Both the position numbers and the translations under genes were made by a program. This document shows, in pieces, positions 7,357-15,743 of a DNA stretch of 28,036 nucleotides. The stretch covers positions 1 through 28,036 of the forward strand of contig CAJUMX010000024.1 of NCBI GenBank assembly GCA_910587705.1, read 5' to 3'. Numbering within the stretch: the stretch's first letter is position 1; every line of letters starts with the position of its first letter. The notes under the pieces are model-generated. The model searched no databases and was not told where the DNA came from. It was given only the letters and a program-made list of their open reading frames with translations. The stretch comes from an uncultured Oscillibacter sp. (GTDB lineage Bacteria; Bacillota; Clostridia; Oscillospirales; Oscillospiraceae).

Positions 7357-7932
7357 ATGTCGAACATCGTATTGGCCTCCGGCTCCCCCCGGCGGCGGGA
7401 GCTTTTGGAGCGCATTGGCGTGACGGACTTTGTGGTCCGGGTGCCGGAGGTGGAGGAAACCTTTCCCCAGGGGCTGTCTCCCCAGGAAGTGGTCTCCTAC
7501 ATCTCCCGGGAGAAGGCAGAGGCGGCGGTTCAGCTCTGTGGGCCGGAGGACATTGTGATTACGGCGGACACCATGGTCTTTCTGGACCGGCAGCGCCTGG
7601 GCAAGCCCCGGGACGAGGCCCACGCCCTGGAGATGCTCACGGCCCTCCAGGGGCGAAGGCACACGGTCTGCACCGGCGTCTCCGTCTGTCAGGGGGCCCG
7701 GCGGCTGACGGAGACGGAATCCACGGACGTGTTTTTCCGCGCCGCCACAGAGGAGGAGCTTCGCCGCTACATTGCCACCGGCGAGCCCATGGACAAGGCC
7801 GGAGCCTACGGCGTTCAGGGCCGGGGGGCCCTTTTGGTGGAGCGGCTGGAGGGAGACTTTTTCAACGTCATGGGCCTGCCGCTTCTGCGCCTCTCCCGGA
7901 TGCTGGAGCAATTCGGGGTTTCCCTGCTGTGA
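7357..7932 (+). CDS. maf: Maf family nucleotide pyrophosphatase
   Basis: The 191-residue protein opens with NIVLASGSPRRRELLERIGV, the Maf signature. It contains the catalytic ADTMVFLD motif near 65-72, KPRDEAHALEML and the HTVCTGV strand. Maf/YhdE proteins hydrolyse dTTP, UTP and some modified nucleotides to monophosphates; Bacillus Maf is linked to septum arrest. I chose the ATG at 7357, with TGAGG 8 nt upstream. The open frame continues upstream through the 15-bp repeat, but that extension is low-complexity and lacks homology to the family. It sits just upstream of mreC-mreD-PBP2, as maf does in many Firmicutes; mreB, usually between maf and mreC, is absent. Confidence 0.93.
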   Translation: MSNIVLASGSPRRRELLERIGVTDFVVRVPEVEETFPQGLSPQEVVSYISREKAEAAVQLCGPEDIVITADTMVFLDRQRLGKPRDEAHALEMLTALQGRRHTVCTGVSVCQGARRLTETESTDVFFRAATEEELRRYIATGEPMDKAGAYGVQGRGALLVERLEGDFFNVMGLPLLRLSRMLEQFGVSLL

Positions 7933-7970
7933 CGTTCCCTGCTATCTTCGACCTGTATTAGGTGATTGGA

Positions 7971-8813
7971 TTGAAACATTTTCTCAAACAGCACGGTCTC
8001 TGGGTCCTCTTCGCCGCCGCCGTTTTGTCGGTGGCTATGGCGGTGATGTCGGTGCTCAGCGCCAACGCCTCCCCGCTGGCAAACCTGACAGGAATTCTGG
8101 TCTCGCCCTTCCGGGCGGGCTATACGGCGGTGGCCAACTGGTTCAACGACCTGCAAAACTACTATAAGGACACCACGGACCTCCAGGCGGAAAACGCCGC
8201 CCTCCGCCAGCAGATTGCCAAGATGGAGGAGACCATCCGCCAGGCGGAGGCGGACGTGGAGGAAAACAAGAAATTCCGGGAGCTGATGAACCTCACCCGG
8301 CAGCGCCGGGACCTCACGGATTTTGAGGCCGCCATGATCACGGAGCACGCTGTCACCAACTGGACCTCCTCCCTGACCTTGAACAAGGGGACCTCCTTGG
8401 GCATTGAGGTGGGAGACTGCGTGATTGACGAGTGCGGCAATCTGGTGGGCGTCATCGACCAGGCGGGGACCAACTGGTCCACCGTGCTGACCCTGGTGGA
8501 CACGGACACGTCCCTGGGCGCCCAGGTATTTCGGACCAAGGACCTGGGCGTGGCCCAGGGGGATTTCTCCATGATGCGAGAAAACCGCCTGCGGCTGGAC
8601 TACCTGCCCCCGGACTGCGACCCCATGGCCGGGGACATTGTGGTGACCTCCGGCTTGAACGGCTACTATCCCTCCGGGCTGGTGATCGGCTCGGTGGAGG
8701 AGGTCCGGCTGGACGATTCCGGCGCGGCCTCCTACGCCATTTTGGTTCCGGCGGTGGACTTTGACGCCCTGACGGAGGTATTCGTCATCAAGTCCTTTGA
8801 AATTGTTACCTGA
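7971..8813 (+). CDS. mreC: Rod shape-determining protein MreC
   Basis: The roughly 280-residue bitopic membrane protein has an N-terminal cytoplasmic stub, a transmembrane helix (about 8-30), a coiled coil (about 60-95, DLQAENAALRQQIAKMEETI) and an extracellular two-lobed beta domain (AAMITEHAVTNWTSSLTLNK onward). It scaffolds the elongation machinery with MreD, PBP2 and RodA. The start is uncertain. I favour TTG 7971 (MKHFLKQHG), with AGGTGAT at 7960-7966 as ribosome site; the GTG at 7962 falls inside that site. The gene lies 38 nt after maf and 18 nt before mreD. No mreB lies upstream. Confidence 0.92.
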   Translation: MKHFLKQHGLWVLFAAAVLSVAMAVMSVLSANASPLANLTGILVSPFRAGYTAVANWFNDLQNYYKDTTDLQAENAALRQQIAKMEETIRQAEADVEENKKFRELMNLTRQRRDLTDFEAAMITEHAVTNWTSSLTLNKGTSLGIEVGDCVIDECGNLVGVIDQAGTNWSTVLTLVDTDTSLGAQVFRTKDLGVAQGDFSMMRENRLRLDYLPPDCDPMAGDIVVTSGLNGYYPSGLVIGSVEEVRLDDSGAASYAILVPAVDFDALTEVFVIKSFEIVT

Positions 8814-8831
8814 CGCCGGGGAGGGCCGCTT

Positions 8832-9344
8832 ATGATTGCCAGAAACGAAACCATTTTCAAATGGTCCCTCTACGCCGCCGCCACGGCCCTTTGCCTCTTC
8901 GTGCAGACGGGCCTTCTCCAGCGGCTGTCCTTCTGGGGGGTGATTCCCTTTCTCTACCCCCTTCTGGCGGCCATTCCCGCCACCTTCCAGGGGCCCCTGC
9001 CGGGGACGATTTTCTCTTTGTGCGTGGGCGTGGTCTGCGACCTGCTGCTGCCGGGGCCCGTTCCCTGCCTGTACACGCTGATCTTTCCCCTGACGGGCCT
9101 GTGCGCCGGTCTGCTGTCTCAAAGCTGGCTTCCCGCCGGGTTCCTCTGCTCCTTCCTCTCCGCCGCCGCCGCCTTTTTGCTGCATGGCGGCTTCCGCTGT
9201 CTCATTCTCTGGATGCGGGGAACCGCCGCGTGGGAGGCGGGGGCTCTGGTGATGGTGCGGGAATTCTGCGTGGCCGCCCCCTTTGTCATTCCCCTGACCC
9301 TGCTTTACCGCGCTGTCTTTCGGCGCACCCATTTGGACGACTGA
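8832..9344 (+). CDS. mreD: Rod shape-determining protein MreD
   Basis: This 170-residue, very hydrophobic protein has about five transmembrane segments (for example LYAAATALCLFVQTGLL, VIPFLYPLLAAIPATF and the Leu/Gly-rich TLIFPLTGLCAGLLS). That matches the size and topology of MreD and its position between mreC and PBP2. MreD is an integral membrane partner of MreC in the elongasome. GGAGGG precedes the ATG. Sequence conservation in the family is low, so identification rests on topology plus context. Confidence 0.88.
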   Translation: MIARNETIFKWSLYAAATALCLFVQTGLLQRLSFWGVIPFLYPLLAAIPATFQGPLPGTIFSLCVGVVCDLLLPGPVPCLYTLIFPLTGLCAGLLSQSWLPAGFLCSFLSAAAAFLLHGGFRCLILWMRGTAAWEAGALVMVREFCVAAPFVIPLTLLYRAVFRRTHLDD

Positions 9345-9407
9345 CCGGCCCCTCCCCGGGGAGGCGCAGTCTCTTGTCTGTGCTGATTCTAAATAGAAAG
9401 GCATCCT

Positions 9408-11609
9408 ATGGACCGCAAAGAACTGCAAAACACCCGGCTCTATTTGCTGACAACCTTCCTGATGCTGGTGCTTTTGACCTATGCCTTCGTGCTCTACGAC
9501 GTCCAGGTCATCCACCACGACGAATACGCCGCCCAGGCCATCCGCTCCATCGTCCGCACGGAGAAGGTGGAGGCCTCCCGGGGCATCATCACCGACCGCA
9601 ACGGCAAGCCCCTGGTCTCCAACCGCTCCACCTACGATCTGACCTTTGACGCGGACCTCCTCCCCCCCGGCAGCGACAGCAACGAGGCCATTTTGCGCCT
9701 CGTCCAGCTCTGTCAGCAGGAGGGCGTGGCCTGGAGCGACAATCTGCCCATCTCCCGGCTGGCCCCCTACCGCTACACCGTGGACCAGCTGGACAGCCAG
9801 CAAAAACGGCTCTTTCTGGCCTATCTGAAAAGCCTCAAGCCCTGCTCGGAGGCTCTGGGCCAATACCTGCTCCGTCACCCGGAGGCCCTTTCCGCCCCGG
9901 AGGCGGAGAGTGAAGAGGGCGAGGAAGCGGAGGAGCCCGTCCCCGCCGAGGAGCTTAGCCCCGAGAAGCGGGCCGCGCGTTTGCTGGACCGCCTCACCAT
10001 AGACGATCTGACGGCGGATTTGCTGGTGGACGCGGGGGTCACCCCCGCCCAGCTCATCGGCGTGATGCGGACGGAGCTGGGTATTCCAGAGCACTACACC
10101 ATGACCCAGGCCCGGATGGTGCTGGGGGTCCAGTACGAGCTCTCCGTCCGGAAGCTGGACAACTACGCCGCCTACGTCCTGGCCCGGGACATTGACACCC
10201 CCTTCATCTCCCTGCTTAGCGACGGGAACTACGCCGGGGCCAAGGTGACCCTCTCCTCCGTCCGGGAGTATGAGACCTCCTACGCCGCCCACATTTTGGG
10301 CTATGTCGGCAGCATCACCATTGAGGACGATTACCCCTCCCTGAAAGAAAAGGGCTATGATTACGACGACCTGATCGGCAAGGAGGGCACGGAGCTGGCC
10401 TTTGAGGATTATTTAAAGGGTACGGACGGCCGCCGGGTGGTGTCCACCAACGACGAGGGCAAGGTCACCGGGGAATTCTACTCCACAGAGCCCGTCCCCG
10501 GCAGCATTGTGGAGCTGACCATCGACCTGGACTTTCAGTCCCAGGTGGAGGATTTTCTGGCGGAGACCGTCAATCGCCTCAACGCCGACGGCGACGAAAC
10601 CCGCGGCGCGGGAGCGGCGGTGGTCCGGGTGGGCACCGGCGAGGTGCTGGCCCTGGCCTCCTATCCAAGCTATGACCTCGCCACCTTCCGCCAGGGCGAA
10701 CACTACGCCCGGGTCAGCACCGATCCCCAGGCCCCCCTATTCAACCGGGCCACTGTGGGCAAATATCCCCCCGGCTCCACCCTAAAGCCCTTCACCGCCA
10801 TGGCGGGTCTGCTTCATGGGGACACCACCCTGACGGAAAAAATCAAGGATACCGGCATCTGGCGCTATCCCGGAGACGAGATCAACAGCTACTCCAAGTG
10901 CTGGAAAACCTCCGGTCATGGGAACCTGAACGTCACCGGGGCCATTACCAACTCCTGCAACTACTTCTTCTCGGAGCTGGGCTACCGCATGGGAATGGAA
11001 ACCCTTCGGGAGTATCTACTCCTGTTCGGCCTGGGGGAAAAGACGGGCATCGAGATTCCCGAAACCGCCGGTCTCCTGCCGGAAAACCCCCAGGGCCAGG
11101 ACCAGGCCCCCTGGGCGGCCTATGGCCAGGGCACCCAGCTCTATTCCCCCCTCCAGCTGGCCAACTACCTGGCCACCCTGGTCTCCGGCGGAAAGCACTG
11201 CCAGGCGCACCTTCTAAAGGCCGCCAAGACCTATGACCACTCCTCCGTGGTGGCCACAGGCAACACGGAGCCTTTGAACCAAATCGACATCAGCGACGAA
11301 AACCTCCAGGCGGTGAAGGAGGGCATGAAGGGCCTGGTGGAGGGCACTCTCTCCCCCTACTTTAAAAACTGCGTGGTCTCCGCCGGCGCCAAAACCGGCA
11401 CCTCCCAGGTCCGGGCGGACACCAAGAACCACGGCGTGTTTATCTGCTTCGCCCCCTATGACGACCCGGAGATCGCCGTGGCCATCGCCATCGAGCGGGC
11501 GGACGCCGGCGCGGCTCTGGCCTCCACGGCGGTGAACATCCTCAACGCCTATTTCGCCCCCGGCGAGGACGATTCCGCCGTCACCGGGGAAAACCAGCTC
11601 CTGCCGTAA
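9408..11609 (+). CDS. mrdA: Penicillin-binding protein 2 (elongation transpeptidase)
   Basis: The 733-residue class B PBP has a transmembrane helix at about 11-31, then the dimerisation/pedestal region starting SRGIITDRNGKPLVSN (about 58-73). The transpeptidase domain has its three motifs: STLK at 457-460 (nucleophile Ser 457), SCN at 516-518 and KTGT at 662-665. A very acidic, probably disordered insert (EAESEEGEEAEEPVPAEEL, about 165-183) lies in the pedestal and is unusual. It cross-links peptidoglycan on the outer face of the membrane during side-wall growth, together with MreC/MreD and RodA (not in the window). The ATG has a GAAAGGC site upstream. A 14-bp palindrome CCTCCCCGGGGAGG (9352-9365) lies in the gap after mreD. 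Confidence 0.94.
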   Translation: MDRKELQNTRLYLLTTFLMLVLLTYAFVLYDVQVIHHDEYAAQAIRSIVRTEKVEASRGIITDRNGKPLVSNRSTYDLTFDADLLPPGSDSNEAILRLVQLCQQEGVAWSDNLPISRLAPYRYTVDQLDSQQKRLFLAYLKSLKPCSEALGQYLLRHPEALSAPEAESEEGEEAEEPVPAEELSPEKRAARLLDRLTIDDLTADLLVDAGVTPAQLIGVMRTELGIPEHYTMTQARMVLGVQYELSVRKLDNYAAYVLARDIDTPFISLLSDGNYAGAKVTLSSVREYETSYAAHILGYVGSITIEDDYPSLKEKGYDYDDLIGKEGTELAFEDYLKGTDGRRVVSTNDEGKVTGEFYSTEPVPGSIVELTIDLDFQSQVEDFLAETVNRLNADGDETRGAGAAVVRVGTGEVLALASYPSYDLATFRQGEHYARVSTDPQAPLFNRATVGKYPPGSTLKPFTAMAGLLHGDTTLTEKIKDTGIWRYPGDEINSYSKCWKTSGHGNLNVTGAITNSCNYFFSELGYRMGMETLREYLLLFGLGEKTGIEIPETAGLLPENPQGQDQAPWAAYGQGTQLYSPLQLANYLATLVSGGKHCQAHLLKAAKTYDHSSVVATGNTEPLNQIDISDENLQAVKEGMKGLVEGTLSPYFKNCVVSAGAKTGTSQVRADTKNHGVFICFAPYDDPEIAVAIAIERADAGAALASTAVNILNAYFAPGEDDSAVTGENQLLP

Positions 11610-11635
11610 CCGGATATTCCCGGACAAAATACCAC

Positions 11636-11806
11636 GTAGGGGCCGCCGCCCTCGGCGGCCCGTCCCCTTGAAGCTGCCGCACTCCCGGAAGAACGGGCGG
11701 CCCGTCCCCTCGAAACTGCCGGGCTCCCGGAAGAACGGGCGGCCCGTCCCCTCGAAACTGCTGTCCTCCCGGAAGAACGGGCGGCCCAGGGGGGCCGCCC
11801 CTACGG
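11636..11806. repeat. REP-like palindrome pair enclosing a 42-bp tandem repeat
   Basis: A plus-orientation palindrome (11636-11667) and a minus-orientation partner (11778-11806, GGGCGGCCCAGGGGGGCCGC, then CCCTACGG) bracket three 42-bp units starting at 11654, 11696 and 11738. A fourth unit start at 11780 merges into the right palindrome. Each unit runs GGCGGCCCGTCCCCTTGAAG, a variable core, then CTCCCGGAAGAACG. The units differ at a few bases. This fills the gap between PBP2 and the first parS. Confidence 0.93.
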
Positions 11807-11808
11807 AT

Positions 11809-11824
11809 TGTTTCACGTGAAACC
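11809..11824. promoter_or_regulatory. parS site 1
   Basis: TGTTTCACGTGAAACC matches the Bacillus/Firmicutes parS consensus (TGTTNCACGTGAAACA) at 15 of 16 positions. It is a nucleation site for the ParB clamp. Confidence 0.93.
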
Positions 11825-11864
11825 TGCGCATTCCCCTCAATCCTACAAACAAGGAGTTTTTTGA

Positions 11865-13718
11865 ATGAACGTTTCTGCCGTCTTTGACTCCCGCGACGCT
11901 CAATGCAAGAAGCCCTACGGCGCCCTTCCCTGTGGGAAGGAGTGGTCCCTCACCTGCCGCCCCCTCACCAGCGAGGGGTTTACCCACTGCTCTGTCATTC
12001 TCCGCCGGGAGTTTGCCGACCACGAGATGGAGGCGGAGATGCCCTTTTCCGGCTTTCAGGAGGACCGGGCCTGCTTCTCCCTCTCCCTCATTCCCTTTCA
12101 AACGCCGGAGCTGGTCTGGTACTGGTTCCGCTTCTGGCGGGACGACGGTACCGGGTGCCTCCTGGACAAGACCGGCTACCGCAGCAAGGGGGAGCCGGTC
12201 CCCTGGCAGCTCACCGTTTATGAGGAGCGCCCCACCCCCGCCTGGTTTGGCGAGGGGGTGACCTATCAGATTTTCCCGGACCGCTATTGCCGTTTGGAGG
12301 TGCCGGACCCCTCGGGCCTCATCGGGGACCGCCGGGTCCACCAGGACTGGGAGGACGGCCCCGTCTGGTGGCCGGAGGAGGGCGAGATCAAGAATCGGGA
12401 CTTTTTCGGCGGGTCCCTGGCGGGGGTGGCCGCTCATCTGGATGATCTGGCGGCCCTAGGGGTCTCCACCCTCTACTTCTGCCCCATTTTTGAATCCGCT
12501 TCCAACCACCGCTACAACACGGCGGACTATACGAAAATCGACCCCATGCTGGGCACGGAGGAGGACTTCCGGGACCTCTGCGCCAAGGCCAAGGAGAAGG
12601 GCATCCGCATTTTGCTGGACGGCGTGTTCAACCACACCGGCTCCCAGAGCGTCTACTTCAACGCCGACGGCTTCTACCCCACCCTGGGGGCGGCCCAGAG
12701 CCAGGACAGCCCTTATTACGACTGGTTCCAGTTCAGCCAGTGGCCCGGGTCCTACGACGCCTGGTGGGGCATCAGCACCCTGCCCAACGTCCGGGAGGAC
12801 TGCCCGGATTACGTGGACTACATCATCGAAGGGGAGAACTCCGTGGTGAAGCGCTGGCTTCGGGCCGGGGCCTCCGGCTGGCGGCTGGACGTGGCGGACG
12901 AGCTCCCGGACGAGTTCATTGAAAAGCTCCGTGCCGCCGTGGAGGAGACGGACCCCAACGCCATGGTCATCGGGGAGGTCTGGGAGGACGCCAGCAACAA
13001 AATCTCCTACTCCCGCCGCCGGAAGTACTTCCACGGAAAAGAGCTTCACGGCGTGATGAATTACCCCTTCCGCACCGCCTTGCTGAACTACCTGCTGGAT
13101 GGCCCGGCGGAGGATTTCAAGGAGGCCATGGAGACCATCCGGGAGAACTACCCGCCCGCCGCCTTTTTCTCCGCCATGAACTTCCTGGGGACCCACGATA
13201 CTCCCCGGGTCCTCACCATCCTGGGGGGCGTTCCCCTGCCGGAGGGCCGGGACGCCCAGTCCACCTTCCACCTGACCCAGCACCAGCGGGAGGCGGGGCT
13301 GGAGCGGCTTCACGTGGCGGCGGCCATCCTCTTCACCTTCCCCGGCTCCCCCATGGTCTATTACGGGGACGAGGCGGGGCTGGAGGGGGCGGCGGACCCC
13401 TTTAACCGCCGGACCTACCCCTGGGGCCGTGAGAACCAGGCGCTCTTGACCTGGTTCCGCTGGCTGGGGCAGCTGCGGAAAAGCCGGAGCTCCCTTCGCC
13501 GGGGCTCCCTCTCCTGGCTGGAGGCCCGGGGTCCCCTGCTGGCCTATCTCCGGGAGACCTTTGACGAGAGCACCGCCACCCTGGTGAACGCCAGCCCGGA
13601 GGTACGCACGGTGGCCCTGCCGGGGGAGGGCTTCCGGGACCTGTACACCGGGGAGGCGATCTCCGGAGAAACGGCCTCCGTCCCCCCCTACAGCGTCCGG
13701 CTGCTGGGCCGGGGTTGA
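11865..13718 (+). CDS. GH13 alpha-glycosidase (neopullulanase/cyclomaltodextrinase-like)
   Basis: The 617-residue enzyme has an N-terminal beta domain (about 1-125, CBM34-like in position), then the GH13 barrel starting VTYQIFPDRY. The four conserved regions are DGVFNH (252-257), GWRLDVADE with nucleophile Asp 342, GEVWEDA with acid Glu 371, and FLGTHDTPR with Asp 445. It has no signal peptide, so it likely acts in the cytoplasm on imported maltodextrins or cyclodextrins by hydrolysing alpha-1,4 links. AAGGAG precedes the ATG. The gene is an unexpected cargo between parS 1 and parS 2, with no sugar transporter nearby. Exact substrate cannot be told from sequence. Confidence 0.92.
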   Translation: MNVSAVFDSRDAQCKKPYGALPCGKEWSLTCRPLTSEGFTHCSVILRREFADHEMEAEMPFSGFQEDRACFSLSLIPFQTPELVWYWFRFWRDDGTGCLLDKTGYRSKGEPVPWQLTVYEERPTPAWFGEGVTYQIFPDRYCRLEVPDPSGLIGDRRVHQDWEDGPVWWPEEGEIKNRDFFGGSLAGVAAHLDDLAALGVSTLYFCPIFESASNHRYNTADYTKIDPMLGTEEDFRDLCAKAKEKGIRILLDGVFNHTGSQSVYFNADGFYPTLGAAQSQDSPYYDWFQFSQWPGSYDAWWGISTLPNVREDCPDYVDYIIEGENSVVKRWLRAGASGWRLDVADELPDEFIEKLRAAVEETDPNAMVIGEVWEDASNKISYSRRRKYFHGKELHGVMNYPFRTALLNYLLDGPAEDFKEAMETIRENYPPAAFFSAMNFLGTHDTPRVLTILGGVPLPEGRDAQSTFHLTQHQREAGLERLHVAAAILFTFPGSPMVYYGDEAGLEGAADPFNRRTYPWGRENQALLTWFRWLGQLRKSRSSLRRGSLSWLEARGPLLAYLRETFDESTATLVNASPEVRTVALPGEGFRDLYTGEAISGETASVPPYSVRLLGRG

Positions 13719-13737
13719 GGCGATGGAAATAGAGAAA

Positions 13738-13753
13738 TGTTTCACGTGAAACG
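13738..13753. promoter_or_regulatory. parS site 2
   Basis: TGTTTCACGTGAAACG differs from the parS consensus only at the last base. It begins 19 nt after the glycosidase stop and forms the left end of a symmetric structure with parS 3. Confidence 0.93.
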
Positions 13754-13959
13754 CCAAGGGCCCGCCGAAAACGGCGGGCGCAGGCTGTCAAAAAAGTCTT
13801 TTCGACAGCCTGCGTAAAGTTTCAGAACATTCTGAAACTTTATGATTGAAAACGAAAGGAACCCCTCCTGGGTTCCTCTCGTAACTCTCTTCCTTCCCGC
13901 CAATGAAGGTTTTACGGTTTTTTGACACTCTGGGCCCGCCGTTTTCGGCGGGCTCTCCT
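13753..13959. other. Stem-loop-rich non-coding region between two parS sites
   Basis: Five hairpins lie in series: GCCCGCCG/CGGCGGGC (13760-13779, loop AAAA), GCAGGCTGTC/GACAGCCTGC (13780-13813), AAAGTTTCAGA/TCTGAAACTTT (13816-13841), AGGAACCC/GGGTTCCT (13857-13877) and a second GCCCGCCG/CGGCGGGC (13934-13953, loop TTTT). TGTCAAAAAA at 13786 and TTTTTTGACA at 13918 form a further inverted repeat. No gene or ribosome site is visible. It may include the glycosidase terminator; a small RNA or a MITE-like insertion is possible. Confidence 0.75.
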
Positions 13960-13975
13960 TGTTTCACGTGAAACT
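13960..13975. promoter_or_regulatory. parS site 3
   Basis: TGTTTCACGTGAAACT matches parS at 15 of 16 bases. It lies just upstream of the parA promoter, so ParB loading here could also affect parAB transcription. Confidence 0.93.
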
Positions 13976-14020
13976 TTCCACATCTTCCGCCAAATTTTAT
14001 GAAAATTGTGGGTTTTGACC

Positions 14021-14049
14021 TTGCAAGCCTGTCCCCGCCTTGTTATAAT
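14021..14049 (+). promoter_or_regulatory. Sigma-A-type promoter of the parAB operon
   Basis: TTGCAA at 14021-14026, a 17-nt spacer and a perfect TATAAT at 14044-14049. The predicted start near 14056 gives a leader of about 22 nt before the GTG of parA. The region 13976-14020 holds nothing else recognisable. Confidence 0.8.
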
Positions 14050-14077
14050 GAATTTTCGATAGAAAGTAGGTGCTTTT

Positions 14078-14824
14078 GTGTCAAAGATCATCGCTGTTGT
14101 GAATCAAAAGGGCGGCGTGGGGAAAACCACCACCTGCGTCAACCTGGCCGCCGCCCTGACGGAGGCGGGAAGGAAGGTCCTCCTCTGCGACTTTGACCCC
14201 CAGGCCAACGCCACCTCCGGCATGGGGGTGGACAAGACGGTCTCCAAGGGGGTCTATTCCGCCGTCATCGGGGAGCTGCCCGCCGCCGAGGCGGTGGCCC
14301 ATACCCGCTATGGGGACGTGCTGCCCTCCAACAAGGCCCTGGCGGGAGCGGGGGTGGAGCTCATCGCCATGGAGCGGCGGGAGTTTTTGCTAAAGGACGC
14401 CCTGGAGCCCCTGCGGGAGTGTTATGACGTCATCCTCATCGACTGCCCTCCCTCCCTGGAGCTTTTAACGCTGAACGCCCTGTGCGCGGCGGACTCCATT
14501 TTGGTGCCGGTCCAGTGCGAGTACTTCGCCCTGGAGGGGCTTTCGGACCTGATGAATACGGTCCGGCTGGTGCGGCGGTCCCTGAACCCCTCCCTGGAGC
14601 TGGAGGGGGTGCTGCTGACCATGTTCGACGGGCGGACGAACCTCTCGCTCCAGGTGGCGGAGGAAGTGAAGCACTACTTCCCCGGCAAGGTCTACGCCTC
14701 CGTCATTCCCCGGAACATCCGCCTTTCCGAGGCCCCCAGCCACGGAAAGCCCATCAGCGCCTATGACCGGACCTCCCGGGGGGCGGACGCTTACGCGGCC
14801 TTCGCGGCGGAGTTTTTGAAGTAA
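14078..14824 (+). CDS. parA: Chromosome partitioning ATPase ParA (Soj)
   Basis: The 248-residue protein has the deviant Walker A KGGVGKTT at 11-18 with the signature Lys 11, the A' motif CDFDPQANATSG and Walker B VILIDCPPSL. It ends in the family's typical C-terminal helix. Soj-type ParA binds DNA non-specifically as an ATP dimer and, with ParB bound at parS, segregates origins; in Bacillus it also regulates DnaA. The GTG start at 14078 follows AGTAGGTG. It is the first gene of a run with parB and two small membrane-protein genes, and four parS sites lie within 3 kb on both sides. Confidence 0.96.
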   Translation: MSKIIAVVNQKGGVGKTTTCVNLAAALTEAGRKVLLCDFDPQANATSGMGVDKTVSKGVYSAVIGELPAAEAVAHTRYGDVLPSNKALAGAGVELIAMERREFLLKDALEPLRECYDVILIDCPPSLELLTLNALCAADSILVPVQCEYFALEGLSDLMNTVRLVRRSLNPSLELEGVLLTMFDGRTNLSLQVAEEVKHYFPGKVYASVIPRNIRLSEAPSHGKPISAYDRTSRGADAYAAFAAEFLK

Positions 14825-14852
14825 ACTACCTCTTTGGAAAGGAGTGCGTGTT

Positions 14853-15743
14853 ATGGCAAACAAAAAGCCCTCCGGCCTGGGCCGGGGATTGGGGGCCCTG
14901 CTGGGGGACGACGTATTAAAACCGGAAGCCGCGGGGAACCTGTATTTACCCATTTCCCAGGTGGAGAGCTGCTCCGCCCAGCCCCGAAAGCTCTTTGACG
15001 AGGGCGCTTTGGCGGAGCTGGCGGATTCCATCCGGGAGCACGGGGTCATTCAGCCCCTGACGGTGCGGAAGCTGTCCTCCGGCTATTACCAGATCATCGC
15101 CGGGGAGCGCCGCTGGCGGGCCGCCCGGCTGGCGGGGCTCACGGAGATTCCCGCCGTAGTCATCGAGGCCGACGACCAGAAGGCGGCGGAGCTGGCATTG
15201 GTAGAGAACCTCCAGCGGGAGGATTTGAACCCCATGGAGGAGGCCGCGGGCTACCAGTCCCTCATTCAAACCTATCACATGACCCAGGAGGAGGCCGCCC
15301 AGCGGGTGGGCAAATCCCGCAGCGCCGTGGCCAACGCCATGCGGCTTCTGGGTCTCCAGCCCGGCGTGCGGAAGCTGGTGGAGGAGGGAAGCCTCTCCGC
15401 CGGACATGCCCGGGCCCTGCTCCCCCTCTCCCCCGCCCTGCAAACCAAGGCGGCGGAAGCGGTGGTCCAGGGCCAGCTCTCCGTCCGGCAGACGGAGGCC
15501 CTGGCCAAGAAAATGCTGGCAGAGCCTGCCGAGGAGCCGGAGCTGCCGGAGCCGCCGAAGGAGGTGGACTACGCCGCCGAGGCCCAGCAATCCCTGGCCT
15601 CCCGGCTGGGGAGGGGCGTGAAAATCGTCACGGGCCGGAAGAAGGGCCGGATTGAGCTGGAGTATTACGGGCTGGACGATTTGAACGACCTCTTGGAGGC
15701 GCTGGCCCTCTTGAAAACCCATCGGAAAGGACCGGAGGCATGA
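14853..15743 (+). CDS. parB: Chromosome partitioning protein ParB (Spo0J)
   Basis: The 296-residue ParB has the N-terminal ParA-stimulating segment (KKPSGLGRGLGALLGDD), the CTP-binding fold with GERRWRAAR at 84-92 and ENLQREDLNPMEEA at 118-131, the parS-binding helix-turn-helix (MTQEEAAQRVGKSRSAVANA, 142-161) and a C-terminal dimerisation domain ending in a Leu-rich helix. It loads at parS as a CTP-dependent sliding clamp. I chose ATG 14853, with AAAGGAG 9 nt upstream, over a GTG at 14844. Its TGA overlaps the ATG of the next gene (ATGA), tying that membrane protein to parB translation. Confidence 0.96.
   Translation: MANKKPSGLGRGLGALLGDDVLKPEAAGNLYLPISQVESCSAQPRKLFDEGALAELADSIREHGVIQPLTVRKLSSGYYQIIAGERRWRAARLAGLTEIPAVVIEADDQKAAELALVENLQREDLNPMEEAAGYQSLIQTYHMTQEEAAQRVGKSRSAVANAMRLLGLQPGVRKLVEEGSLSAGHARALLPLSPALQTKAAEAVVQGQLSVRQTEALAKKMLAEPAEEPELPEPPKEVDYAAEAQQSLASRLGRGVKIVTGRKKGRIELEYYGLDDLNDLLEALALLKTHRKGPEA

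Noticed and set aside
7815..10292. Very long open frame on the minus strand opposite mreC, mreD and PBP2 (also others opposite aspS, hisS and parB)
   Set aside because: GC-rich third positions remove stop codons from the opposite strand. The proteins are Gly/His/Gln/Val-rich with no family resemblance, and the plus-strand genes are well supported.
11654..11795. Possible CRISPR array in the 42-bp repeats
   Set aside because: The units are contiguous with no unique spacers of constant length, and no cas genes are near.
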